From Aeromonas australiensis (lineage in GTDB: Bacteria; Pseudomonadota; Gammaproteobacteria; Enterobacterales; Aeromonadaceae), in the NCBI RefSeq assembly GCF_000819725.1, contig NZ_CDDH01000079.1, forward strand, positions 16,275 through 80,274: a DNA stretch of 64,000 nucleotides, read 5' to 3'. The notes below the pieces were generated by a model, which searched no databases, had not been told where the DNA came from, and saw only the letters and a program-made list of their open reading frames with translations. Of the stretch, positions 1 through 11,130 are shown one piece after another (the stretch's first letter is position 1; every line of letters starts with the position of its first letter). The position numbers and the translations under genes are program-made.

Positions 1-1283
1 GTCGACACGGCAGCCGATGGTGATGGAATCGTTGACACTGCAGAAGAGGCCGAGGGGGCCATGCTCTCACCCTCGCTGGCTGGCTCAGTCAGCTCGAAGG
101 TGACCTCGAGCGCCTCTTCGGGCAAGGGATTAACCTCTGTGGCTTCTGTCGCCTCTGTCGCAACAGCGGCACTGCTGGTGGCGGTTGCGTCAGAGGGCGC
201 GTCAAGGGGGGCTGTCGTCCCGTCGGCGGCACTCACCGGCTCTGTCGTGGGCACCGCCTCCGAGGCCGATGGCGCTGGTGTTAACGGCTCCGGCGTCAGT
301 TGTTCCGCGGTTAACTGCTCGGGGGTCAGTGGCAAGGGGGCTGGCGTTTGATCCGACATCCCCGCATGGAGGGGCAGCTCGGTGTGGGCCTGCAACTGCT
401 CGGGGGTCACCTTGCTCAGGGCGGGATGCAGCCGACTGAACTGTTTGACCCGGGCCAGCAGGGTATCGCGCACGGTACGGACGATGGGGTCCGGCAGGCT
501 GGCCAGCGCCACCAGTTCGGCACTCATCCCGATGTTGTTGATGGCTGTGGTCTGCCCCGGATAGAGGTTGGCGGCGATGCGGCTGCGCTGGTAATAGGGG
601 TGTTGCTTGAGCAGCCTGTCGATCTGCTCCCCTTCGATGGGGATGAGGCGCACCTTGCAGCGGCTGATCAGATCGCCGACCGCCAGACTGGGGTGACCGG
701 CTACCACAAAAGCGGCATCCAGCGATCCATCGCACAGCCCTTCCAGCGGTTCGCTGTCCGATTTGAGCTGATAGGCAGCAAACTGCCCGGGTTGCCATCC
801 CATGGCTGCCATCAGGGCCTGGCTGGTGATCTGCTCACCGGCGCCCTTGTTGCCCGGATAGACTCGTTTCCCTTCGATATCTGCCAGGGTGGTGATGCCG
901 CTATTGGGGGCGGCCAGCAGGGTCAACGACTCCTGATAGAGGCGAAACAGGCTGCGTAGCTCATTGTTGGCCCCCTGCCCGCTGAAGGGGCCGGTGCCGT
1001 TCAAGGCGTGGTGCAACACATCAGACTGCACCAGTGCCAGCTGTACGTCCCCCTTACCGAGTGCCTTGAGGTTGGCCATCGAGCCACGGGTACTCTGCAC
1101 GGTACAGCTGTCCCCATGCAGGGCATGGCCGGCATTGAGCACCCGGCAGATAGCGCCACCGGTCGGGTAGTAGACCCCGTTGAGCGGGCCCGTTCCGATC
1201 GTCAGCGCCAGGCTGCCAAAGGGGAGCAGCGCAGCGAGTGCACAGAGGGGGAACAGAAGGTGATGCAAGATCCGTAGAGACAT
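1..1283 (-). CDS. TAXI-family TRAP transporter solute-binding protein (C-terminus cut by window edge)
   Basis: Reading leftward from ATG at 1283 gives at least 427 residues with no stop before the window edge. The N-terminus is a signal peptide (LLFPLCALAALLPFGSLA), followed by the typical TAXI opening IGTGPLNGVYYPTGGAIC and, further on, VQSDVLHHA, so this is a periplasmic receptor of a TAXI-type TRAP importer. TAXI receptors are usually about 320 residues. Here the conserved domain ends near residue 310, and a Pro/Thr/Glu/Ala/Ser-rich tail follows (repeats such as LTPEQLTAEQLTPEPLTP), running off the window. The substrate cannot be told. No strong ribosome binding site precedes the ATG, so the start is moderately certain. 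TRAP membrane subunits are not visible here. Confidence 0.8.
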   Translation of the reverse strand, partial: MSLRILHHLLFPLCALAALLPFGSLALTIGTGPLNGVYYPTGGAICRVLNAGHALHGDSCTVQSTRGSMANLKALGKGDVQLALVQSDVLHHALNGTGPFSGQGANNELRSLFRLYQESLTLLAAPNSGITTLADIEGKRVYPGNKGAGEQITSQALMAAMGWQPGQFAAYQLKSDSEPLEGLCDGSLDAAFVVAGHPSLAVGDLISRCKVRLIPIEGEQIDRLLKQHPYYQRSRIAANLYPGQTTAINNIGMSAELVALASLPDPIVRTVRDTLLARVKQFSRLHPALSKVTPEQLQAHTELPLHAGMSDQTPAPLPLTPEQLTAEQLTPEPLTPAPSASEAVPTTEPVSAADGTTAPLDAPSDATATSSAAVATEATEATEVNPLPEEALEVTFELTEPASEGESMAPSASSAVSTIPSPSAAVS

Positions 1284-1363
1284 AATTGACCGTTGACTGA
1301 GTTGACCGCTGGCTGATGACACAGGGAAAAGGGATGGGGCTTGCCCATCCCGTTGCTGGCTGA

Positions 1364-2509
1364 TCAGGGCTTGCTGTGGTTGAGGATTGCCCGCTCCATC
1401 CGCGCCAGCGCATCGGTCAGCCGTGCTTTGGTGCAGCCGAAGTTGAGTCGCACGAACTGGCTGTTGCCAAACTGGGCGCCGGGGGAGAGGCCGACACCGG
1501 CCTGCTCGAAGAAGGCGATGGGATCGGCAAGGCCAAGGGCGCTCACATCGATCCAGGCCAGATACGTCGCCTGATGACTGGCCAGCTTGACGCCGGGCCA
1601 GCGGGCTACCGCCTGCTGGATCAGGGCCAGATTGGCCGCCAGATAGTCGAGTTGCTCGGTCAGCCACTGTTCGCCACCCTCATAGGCCGCTTCGGCGGCG
1701 ACAAAGCCCAGCAGGTTGACATCGGCGCTGATGCCGCGCATCGCCTGTTGCAGCCTGAAGCGCAGACGGGGGTTGGGGATAATGGCGAAGGAGCAGCAGA
1801 GACCAGCGATATTGAAGGTCTTGCTCGGGGCCATCATCACTGCGCAGCGCTCGGCCGCTTGTGCACTGATGGCGCCGTAGGGAATGTGGCGAGCATTCTT
1901 ATCCAGCAGCAGATCGCAGTGGATTTCATCGGAGCAGATCACCAGATTGTGGCGCGCGGCGATGGCATCGATGGCCAGCAGCTCGTCACGGGTGAAGATG
2001 GTGCCGCCCGGGTTGTGGGGGTTGCAGAGCAGCAGCAGATCTGCGGCGGGAGCCTGACGCTCCAGCTCTGCCAGATCCAGCACCCAGCGACCCGCTTCTT
2101 CAACCATCGGCACGGTGAGCAGGGGACGATCATTGAAGCCCGGCGCCTGCAGGAAGGGGTAATAGACCGGCTTGGGGGTGATGATACCGCGGCCATGCTG
2201 GCTCCACGCCTTGCAGGCGAGGTTGAGCCCCGGCACCACGCCCGGCAGGAATACCAGCCATTCGGGCTCGATGGCCCAGCCATAGCGGGTCGCCATCCGT
2301 TCGATAATGAGTTCGATCAGGCGCGGCGAGGGGCGTGAATAGCCGAAAATGCCGTGGGCGACCCGTTTGCTCAACGCCTCGATCACGGACGGGGGGGAGA
2401 CAAAGTCGGTATCGGCAACCCACATGGGCAGCACATCCTGACCCTTGTACTTGTCCCATTTCAGGCTCATGGTGCCACTGCGGTCTACTTCCTGATCAAA
2501 ATCAAACAT
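1364..2509 (-). CDS. patB: PatB/MalY-type PLP-dependent cystathionine beta-lyase (C-S lyase)
   Basis: A 381-residue fold-type I aminotransferase-like enzyme. The N-terminal MFDFDQEVDRSGTMSLKWDKY and the PLP-lysine motif SKTFNIAGL (Lys230) are characteristic of the MalY/PatB group, which cleaves cystathionine or cysteine conjugates to pyruvate, ammonia and a thiol in the cytoplasm. Other visible family marks are LPMWVADTDF, NPHNPGG and SDEIHCDLL. Full length for the family (about 390). It lies alone, convergent with the TAXI gene's direction of reading and divergent from the efflux carrier at 2692. E. coli MalY also acts as a MalT repressor; nothing here shows that role. Confidence 0.9.
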   Translation of the reverse strand: MFDFDQEVDRSGTMSLKWDKYKGQDVLPMWVADTDFVSPPSVIEALSKRVAHGIFGYSRPSPRLIELIIERMATRYGWAIEPEWLVFLPGVVPGLNLACKAWSQHGRGIITPKPVYYPFLQAPGFNDRPLLTVPMVEEAGRWVLDLAELERQAPAADLLLLCNPHNPGGTIFTRDELLAIDAIAARHNLVICSDEIHCDLLLDKNARHIPYGAISAQAAERCAVMMAPSKTFNIAGLCCSFAIIPNPRLRFRLQQAMRGISADVNLLGFVAAEAAYEGGEQWLTEQLDYLAANLALIQQAVARWPGVKLASHQATYLAWIDVSALGLADPIAFFEQAGVGLSPGAQFGNSQFVRLNFGCTKARLTDALARMERAILNHSKP

Positions 2510-2691
2510 GCGAACTCCTTGTGCTGGCAGGATGGGCTTTCACTCTACGGGGTCGCGGCCTCCCCCGCAAGGCGCACACCCGCTTATGCCATCCTTGAGC
2601 CCGCTCTTGATAGTGACATAAGATAGGCGCCGAATTTTCATACGGCTGCCGCCCGTTAGCCCGTATCCTCCTTCCAATCAGTGGTAACCAT

Positions 2692-3864
2692 ATGAGTTTG
2701 TCGATAGCGGCGGTCAAACGCCCGGACCCCGTCTCTCTTTCATTTCTTGCCGTGACCTTTATGACTGGCGTCGCGGTGGCACTGCAGGTGCCTACCTTAA
2801 GTCTGTTTCTGGCCGAAGAGGTGCAAGTGCGCCCCTTTCTGGTCGGGCTCTTCTATACCATCAATGCGGTGGTGGGCATTCTGGTCAGCCAGTGGCTGGG
2901 TCACCGCTCCGATAACAAGGGGGATCGCAAGCGACTGATCCTGCGCTGCTGCTTTGCCGGGGTGGCGCTCTCCTTGCTGTTTGCCTGGAACCGCAACTAC
3001 TGGCTGCTGGCAAGCCTTGGGGTCATGCTGGCGGCGTTGGCGGCCACTGCCAGTCCCCAGTTGTTTGCGTTGGCGCGGGAGTACTCCGACAGCCGTAACC
3101 GGCGGGCGGACATGTTCAGCTCGGTGATGCGGGCCCAGTTTTCGCTGGCCTGGGTCATTGGCCCCCCCATCGCTTTCGCACTGGCCATCGGCTACGGCTT
3201 CGAGCTGATGTATCTGGCCTCGGCACTGGCCTACCTGCTCTGTGCCCTGGTGGTGTGGCGCTGGCTGCCCTCGCTGCCATTGCCCCAGATGGCCGAAGAG
3301 AGCGAGCGGGTCAGCAGCTGGCGGGATCCGGCGGTGCGGGCGCTCTTTATCGCCTCCACCCTGATGTGGACCTGCAACAGCATGTACCTCATCAATATGC
3401 CGCTCTATATCACCCGGGAGCTCGGGATGGATGAGAAGCTTGCCGGTATCCTGATGGGCACGGCGGCGGCGCTGGAGATCCCCTTCATGCTGCTGGCGGG
3501 TTATTACACGGCGCGTTTTGGCAAGCGCCCCATGATGTTGCTGGCGGTGCTGGCCGGCGCGGCCTTTTACACCGGTCTGGTCACCCTCACCGACGCATAT
3601 TCCCTGATCGCCTTGCAGCTGTTCAACGCCATCTTCATCGGTATCGTGGCGGGGATCGGCATGTCTTACTTTCAGGATCTGATGCCGGGGCGGGCCGGGG
3701 TGGCGACCACCCTGTTTGCCAACAGTATCCGCACCGGATCCATCATGGCGGGGGCCATCGCCGGTGTGGTGGCGGAGGTGTGGAGTTTCCACGGGGTCTT
3801 TATGGTGGCGCTGGGATTGGCACTGATGGCACTGGCCGCCAGCTGGCGGGTGCCCAACGTCTGA
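2692..3864 (+). CDS. SET-type sugar efflux transporter (MFS)
   Basis: A 390-residue major facilitator protein with 12 predicted hydrophobic segments. The sequence FLVGLFYTINAVVGILVSQWLG, then HRSDNKGDRKRLI (the MFS loop 2-3 motif) and FSSVMRAQFSLAWVIGPP resembles the SetA/SetB/SotB sugar efflux group, which exports glucosides and lactose-like sugars across the inner membrane. It is transcribed divergently from the C-S lyase gene, with 182 bp between the two starts. The substrate is inferred from family only; drug efflux is an alternative. Confidence 0.82.
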   Translation: MSLSIAAVKRPDPVSLSFLAVTFMTGVAVALQVPTLSLFLAEEVQVRPFLVGLFYTINAVVGILVSQWLGHRSDNKGDRKRLILRCCFAGVALSLLFAWNRNYWLLASLGVMLAALAATASPQLFALAREYSDSRNRRADMFSSVMRAQFSLAWVIGPPIAFALAIGYGFELMYLASALAYLLCALVVWRWLPSLPLPQMAEESERVSSWRDPAVRALFIASTLMWTCNSMYLINMPLYITRELGMDEKLAGILMGTAAALEIPFMLLAGYYTARFGKRPMMLLAVLAGAAFYTGLVTLTDAYSLIALQLFNAIFIGIVAGIGMSYFQDLMPGRAGVATTLFANSIRTGSIMAGAIAGVVAEVWSFHGVFMVALGLALMALAASWRVPNV

Positions 3865-3880
3865 TGGGCTGATGTGGCGG

Positions 3881-4780
3881 TTATGTGTCGTGCGGGGGTG
3901 CTGACGATTCGCCCTGATACTCGTTACGCAGGCAGCGCAGCAGCAGCTCGGTCGCTGGGCCGAGGGATTCGGGGGAGAGGGTCAGCAGATAGGTGTAGAG
4001 GTGGCGCTCGTTGCCGCTCTCCAGATCCAGCTGTATGAGTGAACCTTCCGCCAACTCTTGCTCAACCAGATGGCGCGGCAGCCAGCCATAGCCGAGGCCA
4101 AGGCGCAGCATGGCGAGCACTTCGTGGTAGTGGGTCGCCTTCCAGCCGGTGTCATCCGCATCGTTCCAGTCCACCGAGCGGTGAATGGGGGGATGCAGGC
4201 TGATCTGGTTGTGGCCGTTTAGCACATCGCTGCGGATGGGCCCCTCCTCTTGCGCCAGCGGATGGCTGGCGGCGCAGAGAGGCAGCAGGCACACCTCGTC
4301 CAGCAACAGGCCGGTGCGATCGCCGGGCAGGTGCTCGGAGAGCATCAGATCCCCCGGCTGCAGGGCGTTGAAGTGGCAGTGAATGCGTTCGTGCAGGTTG
4401 ACCCGGCAACCCCGGCTGCGGGGATAGAAGCTGGCCAGCGCCCGATAGAGGCGATCCCTTGGCTGCAGCGCCGAGACATAGAGGTTGATCTGTGGCTCCC
4501 ACTGACGTTCCAGGTTGTTGGCCAGATTCTCCAGCTCCTCCACCTGCTGGCTCAACTGACGAGCCCGCTTGAGGAAGATCTCGCCCGCCGGGGTCAGCAC
4601 CGCCTTGCGGCCGCGCACCTCCAGCAAGGGCACCCCCAGACTCTGCTGCAACTTCGCAACCGCATGATTGAGGGAGGACTGGCTCTTGTTCAGCGCCTCG
4701 GCCGCCTGGGCGTAACCGCCGCAGTCGACCACCGCCTGAAAGATCCGCCATTGCTCAAACGTGCTCTTGGGACGAAACAT
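3881..4780 (-). CDS. LysR-family transcriptional regulator
   Basis: A 299-residue LysR protein. The winged helix-turn-helix lies at residues 8-65 (FQAVVDCGGYAQAAEALNKS, then QSSLNHAVAKLQQSLGVPLLE), followed by the linker helix and a periplasmic-binding-protein-like effector domain to the end. Convergent with the efflux carrier (stops 16 bp apart). Its target and effector are unknown. The neighbour upstream is yciK in the same orientation, but with its own spacing, so co-transcription is not implied. Confidence 0.88.
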   Translation of the reverse strand: MFRPKSTFEQWRIFQAVVDCGGYAQAAEALNKSQSSLNHAVAKLQQSLGVPLLEVRGRKAVLTPAGEIFLKRARQLSQQVEELENLANNLERQWEPQINLYVSALQPRDRLYRALASFYPRSRGCRVNLHERIHCHFNALQPGDLMLSEHLPGDRTGLLLDEVCLLPLCAASHPLAQEEGPIRSDVLNGHNQISLHPPIHRSVDWNDADDTGWKATHYHEVLAMLRLGLGYGWLPRHLVEQELAEGSLIQLDLESGNERHLYTYLLTLSPESLGPATELLLRCLRNEYQGESSAPPHDT

Positions 4781-4907
4781 AGTTCAACCTGATTGGAGAT
4801 AAGATGGTCAGTGGTTCGAACAGGGAGCCTCTGCTCCCTATTCAATTTAACCCCTGTCGCACAACACTCTGGCTATTTTATTGATTTATTTGGGCTGGGC
4901 CGCCTGT

Positions 4908-5663
4908 TTATTTTGGCTGAGCCACAAAGGTCTGGCCGGTTTTGCCGCGGCTGTCAGGCCCCATCAGATAGAGGTAGAGCGGCATCAGATCGGCCGGGGT
5001 CTTGAGGTTCATGGGATCTTCCGCCGGGAAGGCGCTGGCGCGCATCTTGGTGCGGGTACCGCCCGGGTTGAGGCTATTGACCCGCACGCCGGTGTTCTCC
5101 AGCTCGTCGGCCAGCACCTCCATCATCCCCTCGATGGCAAATTTGGAGATGGCATAGGTGCCCCAGTAGGCACGCCCCTTGCGTCCCACGCTGGAGGAGG
5201 TGTAGACGATGGAGGCATCGCCCTGCGCCTTGGCGGTCTGGCGCAGCAGCGGCAGCAGCGCCTGGGTCAGCAGAAATTCCGATTTGACGTTGACCTGCAT
5301 CACCTCGTCCCACTCCTTCTCCTGAATATGTTCAAACGGAGAGAGGGTGCCGAGCAGACCGGCATTGAACAGCACGCCATCGAGGCGGCCAAACTGCTGG
5401 GCGAAGGTTTCGGCCATGCCGCGGTAGTGGGCGGCGGTGGCCCCTTTCAGATCCACCGGCACGATGGCGGGCAGCGGATAACCGGCCGCTTCAATCTGGT
5501 CATACACGGCTTCGAGTTTGGCGCTGGTGCGGCCGAGCAGGATCACGGTGGCACCATGAGCGGCGTAGGTGAGGGCGGCTTCGCGGCCGATCCCGTCGCC
5601 GGCACCTGTGACCAGAATGACTTTATCCTTGAGCAGATCGCGGGGTGCCTGATAATCGAGCAT
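4908..5663 (-). CDS. yciK: YciK-family short-chain dehydrogenase
   Basis: A 251-residue Rossmann-fold oxidoreductase. It carries the dinucleotide motif TGAGDGIG near residue 20, the catalytic Ser in IVYTSSSVG, and YWGTYAISKFA as the Tyr/Lys pair, all typical SDR landmarks. YciK-like proteins are conserved in enterobacteria, with a poorly defined physiological substrate. ATG 5663 is chosen because AGGAG lies 7 nt upstream; a longer open frame to 5834 has no such site. Divergent from sohB, with 222 bp between starts. Confidence 0.88.
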   Translation of the reverse strand: MLDYQAPRDLLKDKVILVTGAGDGIGREAALTYAAHGATVILLGRTSAKLEAVYDQIEAAGYPLPAIVPVDLKGATAAHYRGMAETFAQQFGRLDGVLFNAGLLGTLSPFEHIQEKEWDEVMQVNVKSEFLLTQALLPLLRQTAKAQGDASIVYTSSSVGRKGRAYWGTYAISKFAIEGMMEVLADELENTGVRVNSLNPGGTRTKMRASAFPAEDPMNLKTPADLMPLYLYLMGPDSRGKTGQTFVAQPK

Positions 5664-5885
5664 GACAACTCCTGTTAACAAATTCCGGCCATAAGTGCAT
5701 GGCAATCGGCGCCAAGTGTACTGATCCGCGCGCCCGTTTGACCAGCCAGCGGCAAGAAAAATGTGAAGAAAATAGAGAGGTTGTGATGCTCGGGTTGGTT
5801 TTTCCGGGCTCTGGCTGCGATTTTTTGCGCGCATCCGCCAAACTCCCTAGAATGTGACGAAAACCGATCCATTGTGGAGTCCATC

Positions 5886-6893
5886 GTGACATTTCTGACC
5901 GAATATGGCCTGTTTCTGGCCAAGACAGTGACCTTCCTGCTGGCCATCGGCGCCATCATCCTGATGATCGTCAGCACTCGCCAGCCGAAAGCGCGCAAGG
6001 GTGAGCTGGTGGTGACCGATCTCTCGAGCGAGCTGGAGCAGGGGCAGTTTGCGCTCAAGAGCGCGCTCGCCAGCAAGGCCGAGCGCAAGGTGATGGAAAA
6101 GCAGCAGAAAGAGGAGCAGAAAAAGCGCGCCAAGGCGGGGGATGAACGCAGCCGCCTGTTCGTGCTCGATTTCAACGGCAGCATGGATGCCAAAGAGGTT
6201 GCCTCCCTGCGTGAGGAGGTGAGCGCGGTGATTGGCGTGGCCCAGCCCGGCGACGAGGTGCTGCTGCGGCTCGAATCCGGTGGTGGCGTAGTGCATGGCT
6301 ATGGCTTGGCCGCTTCCCAGCTGCAGCGGCTGCGCGATCGTGACATCAAGCTCACCGTGGCGATTGACAAGGTGGCGGCGAGCGGCGGCTACATGATGGC
6401 CTGCGTGGCGGACAAGATCCTGGCTGCCCCCTTTGCCATCGTCGGCTCCATCGGGGTGATCGCCCAGATGCCGAACTTCAACAAGTTGCTGAAAAAGCAC
6501 GATATCGAATTCGAGATGCACACCGCCGGTCAATACAAGCGCACCATCACCATGTTCGGCGAGAACGACGATCTGGGGCGCGAGAAGTTTCGCGAGGAGC
6601 TGGCGGCGATCCATGAGCGCTTCAAGCAGTTTGTTGCCGAACACCGGCCGCAACTCGATATCGATCAGGTCACCACCGGCGAGCATTGGCTGGCAAGTCA
6701 GGCCAAGGGGCTGGGGCTGGTGGATACCCTCTGCACCAGTGATGACTATCTGTTGGCGCAGGCGAGCCACCACAAGGTGATCGGCATCAGCTATCGCAAG
6801 CCAAAAAGCCTGACCCAGAAGCTGGGGCAGCAGGGCGCGCAGGCGCTGGAAGCCGGACTGGGGCGGCTGTGGCAGCAGAGCCCCTGGCGTTAG
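5886..6893 (+). CDS. sohB: SohB, inner-membrane serine protease of family S49
   Basis: A 335-residue protein closely resembling E. coli SohB along its length. It has an N-terminal membrane segment (LFLAKTVTFLLAIGAIILMI), a charged Lys/Glu-rich stretch, then the S49 peptidase core with LRLESGGGVVHGYG, the catalytic Ser region KVAASGGYMMACVADK and the AGQYKR segment. GTG at 5886 is preferred because GGAG lies 6 nt upstream; the in-frame GTG at 5874 sits on that site. SohB is related to signal peptide peptidase SppA and is anchored to the inner membrane. Confidence 0.92.
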   Translation: MTFLTEYGLFLAKTVTFLLAIGAIILMIVSTRQPKARKGELVVTDLSSELEQGQFALKSALASKAERKVMEKQQKEEQKKRAKAGDERSRLFVLDFNGSMDAKEVASLREEVSAVIGVAQPGDEVLLRLESGGGVVHGYGLAASQLQRLRDRDIKLTVAIDKVAASGGYMMACVADKILAAPFAIVGSIGVIAQMPNFNKLLKKHDIEFEMHTAGQYKRTITMFGENDDLGREKFREELAAIHERFKQFVAEHRPQLDIDQVTTGEHWLASQAKGLGLVDTLCTSDDYLLAQASHHKVIGISYRKPKSLTQKLGQQGAQALEAGLGRLWQQSPWR

Positions 6894-6913
6894 CCAGAGG
6901 GAAATCTCGCGAT

Positions 6914-6949
6914 AAAAAGGCCAGCCGATGCCTATCGGCTGGCCTTTTT
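6914..6949 (+). terminator. Intrinsic terminator of sohB
   Basis: GGCCAGCCGAT and ATCGGCTGGCC pair around a 4-nt loop and are followed by a run of T; it starts about 20 bp after the sohB stop. Confidence 0.85.
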
Positions 6950-7073
6950 GCATCCGGTTGTACCTTGCTGGTGCACGAGGGTTGTTTCTATTGAGGCCCT
7001 CTGTTACAACTGAATGCTTTCCCCGTTTATGACAGGATCTTGTGGTAAGAGCTGCGGGGCATGGAGCATCGCG

Positions 7074-8279
7074 ATGTCATGGAGCACCCTCAGACACTTT
7101 ACCCCGCTGGTCTGGATCGTCATTCTGGGCACCTTTATGGTGCGCACCAGTTTTTTCATGGTCTGGCCTTTCCTCTCCATCCTGCTCTATCGGGAGTATG
7201 ACCTCTCCGCCTCCGGGATCGGGATGTTGCTCGGAGGAGCCGCTGTGCTCTCCTGCCTGATCGGCTTCTACGTGGGATGGCTCTCCGACAAGATTGGCCG
7301 CCGCGCCATCTTGCTGCTGGGCTGCGCCGTGTCGTGCGGGGCCTACCTGCTGCTTGGCTTTGGTCACTCGCTTTGGCTGATCGCCCTGGGGGTGTTTGGC
7401 TCCGGCCTCTCCTATGCCTTTATCGATACCCCGGGCAAGGCGTTGATGGGGGACCTGCTGCCCGAGAGGACGCAGCGAGAGCTGGCGCTGCACCTGCGCT
7501 ACTTCCTGCTCAATGTGGGGGCAGGGGTGGGCCCCTTGATTGGGGTGATGGTGGGGCTGGGGGCGCGGCAGGAGACCTTCGTGGTAACTGCGGTGAGCTA
7601 CGGCCTGCTGGGGCTCGCCTTCTTGTTCGGGTTTCGTCGTGATTGTGCCAGTCAGCCTGCTGCGGGACTCACGCTGGGGGCCATGCTCAGGGTGGTGGCG
7701 CGGGATCGGGCCTTCATGCTGTTTATCCTCGCCAACTTGCTGATGATGCTGGTCTATGCCCAGGTGGAGTCGCCGCTTATCCAATATTTGACCCGGGCAG
7801 GGGCGCCGGAGGTGGAGACCCTGGTGGCGCTGCTGGTTGCGACCAATGCGGTCACCATCATCACGCTGCAATTTCCGCTGCTGCATCTGACCCGACGCTG
7901 GCGGGTGAGCCTGCGGTTGCAGTTCTCCATTCTGTTGATGGCGGCGGCCCAGGTGCTGTTCGCCCTGTCGAACCCGGCATTGCATTGGCCCTGGTTGCTG
8001 GCGGTGTTTTTGCTCAGTGTCGGGGAAGCGGTGCTTTTTCCGCTCTTTAACGTGCTGATCGACGAAATGGCGCCCCCTCACCTCAAGGGGAGTTACTTCG
8101 GAGCCAGTGCCCTTGCCGGACTTGGCTGGGCGCTGGCCCCCTTGGTGGGGGGATGGTTGTTGCAAGTATGGGGAGGGCCTGCCCTGTTTGCCGTAATGGC
8201 GGGGATCTGTGTGCTGGTGTTCGCCCTGTACGGAGCGGGCAACCGGGAGGCCAGGGGCCTGACCTGCCCGGTGAAGTAA
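7074..8279 (+). CDS. MFS transporter, possible drug efflux (MdtH-like)
   Basis: A 401-residue major facilitator protein with about 12 hydrophobic segments. FYVGWLSDKIGRRAILLLGC matches the MFS loop 2-3 motif, and YAFIDTPGKALMGDLLPE is reminiscent of the MdtH/YceL drug-efflux group. ATG 7074 is chosen because GGAG lies 7 nt upstream. An in-frame upstream start at 7014 would add 20 residues without a good ribosome binding site. Substrate unknown. Its stop nearly abuts the convergent DsrE gene. Confidence 0.8.
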   Translation: MSWSTLRHFTPLVWIVILGTFMVRTSFFMVWPFLSILLYREYDLSASGIGMLLGGAAVLSCLIGFYVGWLSDKIGRRAILLLGCAVSCGAYLLLGFGHSLWLIALGVFGSGLSYAFIDTPGKALMGDLLPERTQRELALHLRYFLLNVGAGVGPLIGVMVGLGARQETFVVTAVSYGLLGLAFLFGFRRDCASQPAAGLTLGAMLRVVARDRAFMLFILANLLMMLVYAQVESPLIQYLTRAGAPEVETLVALLVATNAVTIITLQFPLLHLTRRWRVSLRLQFSILLMAAAQVLFALSNPALHWPWLLAVFLLSVGEAVLFPLFNVLIDEMAPPHLKGSYFGASALAGLGWALAPLVGGWLLQVWGGPALFAVMAGICVLVFALYGAGNREARGLTCPVK

Positions 8280-8280
8280 C

Positions 8281-8634
8281 TCAGAAGGTCAGTACTTTAT
8301 CGGCAGCCAGGGTCCATTGGGCCAGCATCGGCAGGGTGCCGACCTCAATGCCCTCGATCAGCGGCAGGGCTGTGATGCCACGAGCATCGGTGCAGGTTTT
8401 GCACAGGCGAATGGTGACACCTTGCGCCAGCAGGATCTCCAGCATCTGGCGCAGGTTGTACCCCTCGGCCGGTGCCTGACCGGCCAGCGCTGCACTCACC
8501 GCATCAGACATCAGGAACAGCTTCAGGCTGGCTCCACCCTGTTCGTTGAGGGCGATAGCGAGACGCAGGGCGTTGAACAGGGATTCGCTGCCATAGGGGG
8601 CACCGTTGGCAATGACCACAATTTGTTGATTCAT
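8281..8634 (-). CDS. DsrE-family protein (YchN-like)
   Basis: A 117-residue cytoplasmic protein of the DsrE/DsrF/YchN fold. It starts IVVIANGAPYGSESLFNALRL, as typical of the family, and carries LCKTCTDARG with two cysteines, one possibly a persulfide-carrying residue. Such proteins take part in sulfur relay or have unknown roles. ATG 8634 is supported by GGGAG 7 nt upstream. It stands as a single gene, convergent with the MFS carrier. A specific tus/dsr role cannot be assigned. Confidence 0.82.
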   Translation of the reverse strand: MNQQIVVIANGAPYGSESLFNALRLAIALNEQGGASLKLFLMSDAVSAALAGQAPAEGYNLRQMLEILLAQGVTIRLCKTCTDARGITALPLIEGIEVGTLPMLAQWTLAADKVLTF

Positions 8635-8792
8635 AACAGACTCCCGATTGGAAAGAGCGCCATTGTAGAACCAACAGGGTGGCAATTGCGTGATGTTGCA
8701 CAACTTCTGTCGCACCTTTTTCCCGCTTGCTTGACCCTGCTGCCGATCGAGGTTTTGATGGTCAGCTCGCAAACAAGACCGGATGAATCGAG

Positions 8793-9185
8793 ATGTGGAA
8801 AGTATTGGGAGCCGGCTTGCTGCTGTTGGCGGGTCAGGCCTTTGGCAGTGAGGCGGTCGGTTGCAAGGCCCGTCTGCACGCCGTCAACGACCAGCTGGTG
8901 TTTGCCAAAGCACACAATAACGCCGGGCAGATTGCCGGGCTGGAACAGGCCGCGCGCAATATCAAGGCCAACTGTACCGATGAAGGTCTGCTTAAGGAGC
9001 AGAAAGAGCGGGTTAACAAACTGCGTGGCGAGGTGGATAAGCGTCTGCTCGAGCTGCAGGAGGCGAGAGTGGCTGGCAAGCCGGGCAAGATTGCCGACAA
9101 GCAGAGCAAACTGGATCAGGCGCAGATCGACTTGCTGGCGGCGCAACGGGAGCTGGACAAACTGATCCGGCAGGTCGGCAAGTGA
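8793..9185 (+). CDS. yqjC: DUF1090 (YqjC-like) periplasmic protein
   Basis: A 130-residue protein with a signal peptide (VLGAGLLLLAGQAFG) and a mature part that is largely helical and charged (KEQKERVNKLRGEVDKRLLE), as expected for DUF1090/YqjC. Two cysteines (GCKARL and ANCTDE) may form a disulfide in the periplasm. Function unknown. It is divergent from the DsrE gene and ends at a terminator shared with yfhL. Confidence 0.85.
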   Translation: MWKVLGAGLLLLAGQAFGSEAVGCKARLHAVNDQLVFAKAHNNAGQIAGLEQAARNIKANCTDEGLLKEQKERVNKLRGEVDKRLLELQEARVAGKPGKIADKQSKLDQAQIDLLAAQRELDKLIRQVGK

Positions 9186-9209
9186 TGGCCAGCCGCTGAA
9201 CGCAGGATC

Positions 9210-9236
9210 AAAAAAGGCCGATTGCTCGGCCTTTTT
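9210..9236. terminator. Bidirectional intrinsic terminator between yqjC and yfhL
   Basis: GGCCGA/TCGGCC stem with A-run on one side and T-run on the other; serves both convergent genes. Confidence 0.85.
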
Positions 9237-9240
9237 GCAT

Positions 9241-10852
<1,612 letters not shown>

Positions 10853-11130
10853 GGCGGACTCTTTATATCTGATTGCAAATCAGGACGATGCCACCTGATG
10901 GCATCGTAGTGGTTGAGTTGCGGTGCAAGATGCCCTCCGAGAGGAGGCTCAATGCCGCGCGACCCGATGACGGCATATCCGGGGCCTATCTACAGAAGAT
11001 GCGCCGGATATTCGGGGTGCGAGATTGTACTCGCCCCCACGTCATCATGCAATTTGGCAGGAATATCATGCGAATGGAAAATCAGCTTTTGGGGAATCTT
11101 TGATGGTGGGTTAGCGATAGTTGCTGATCT

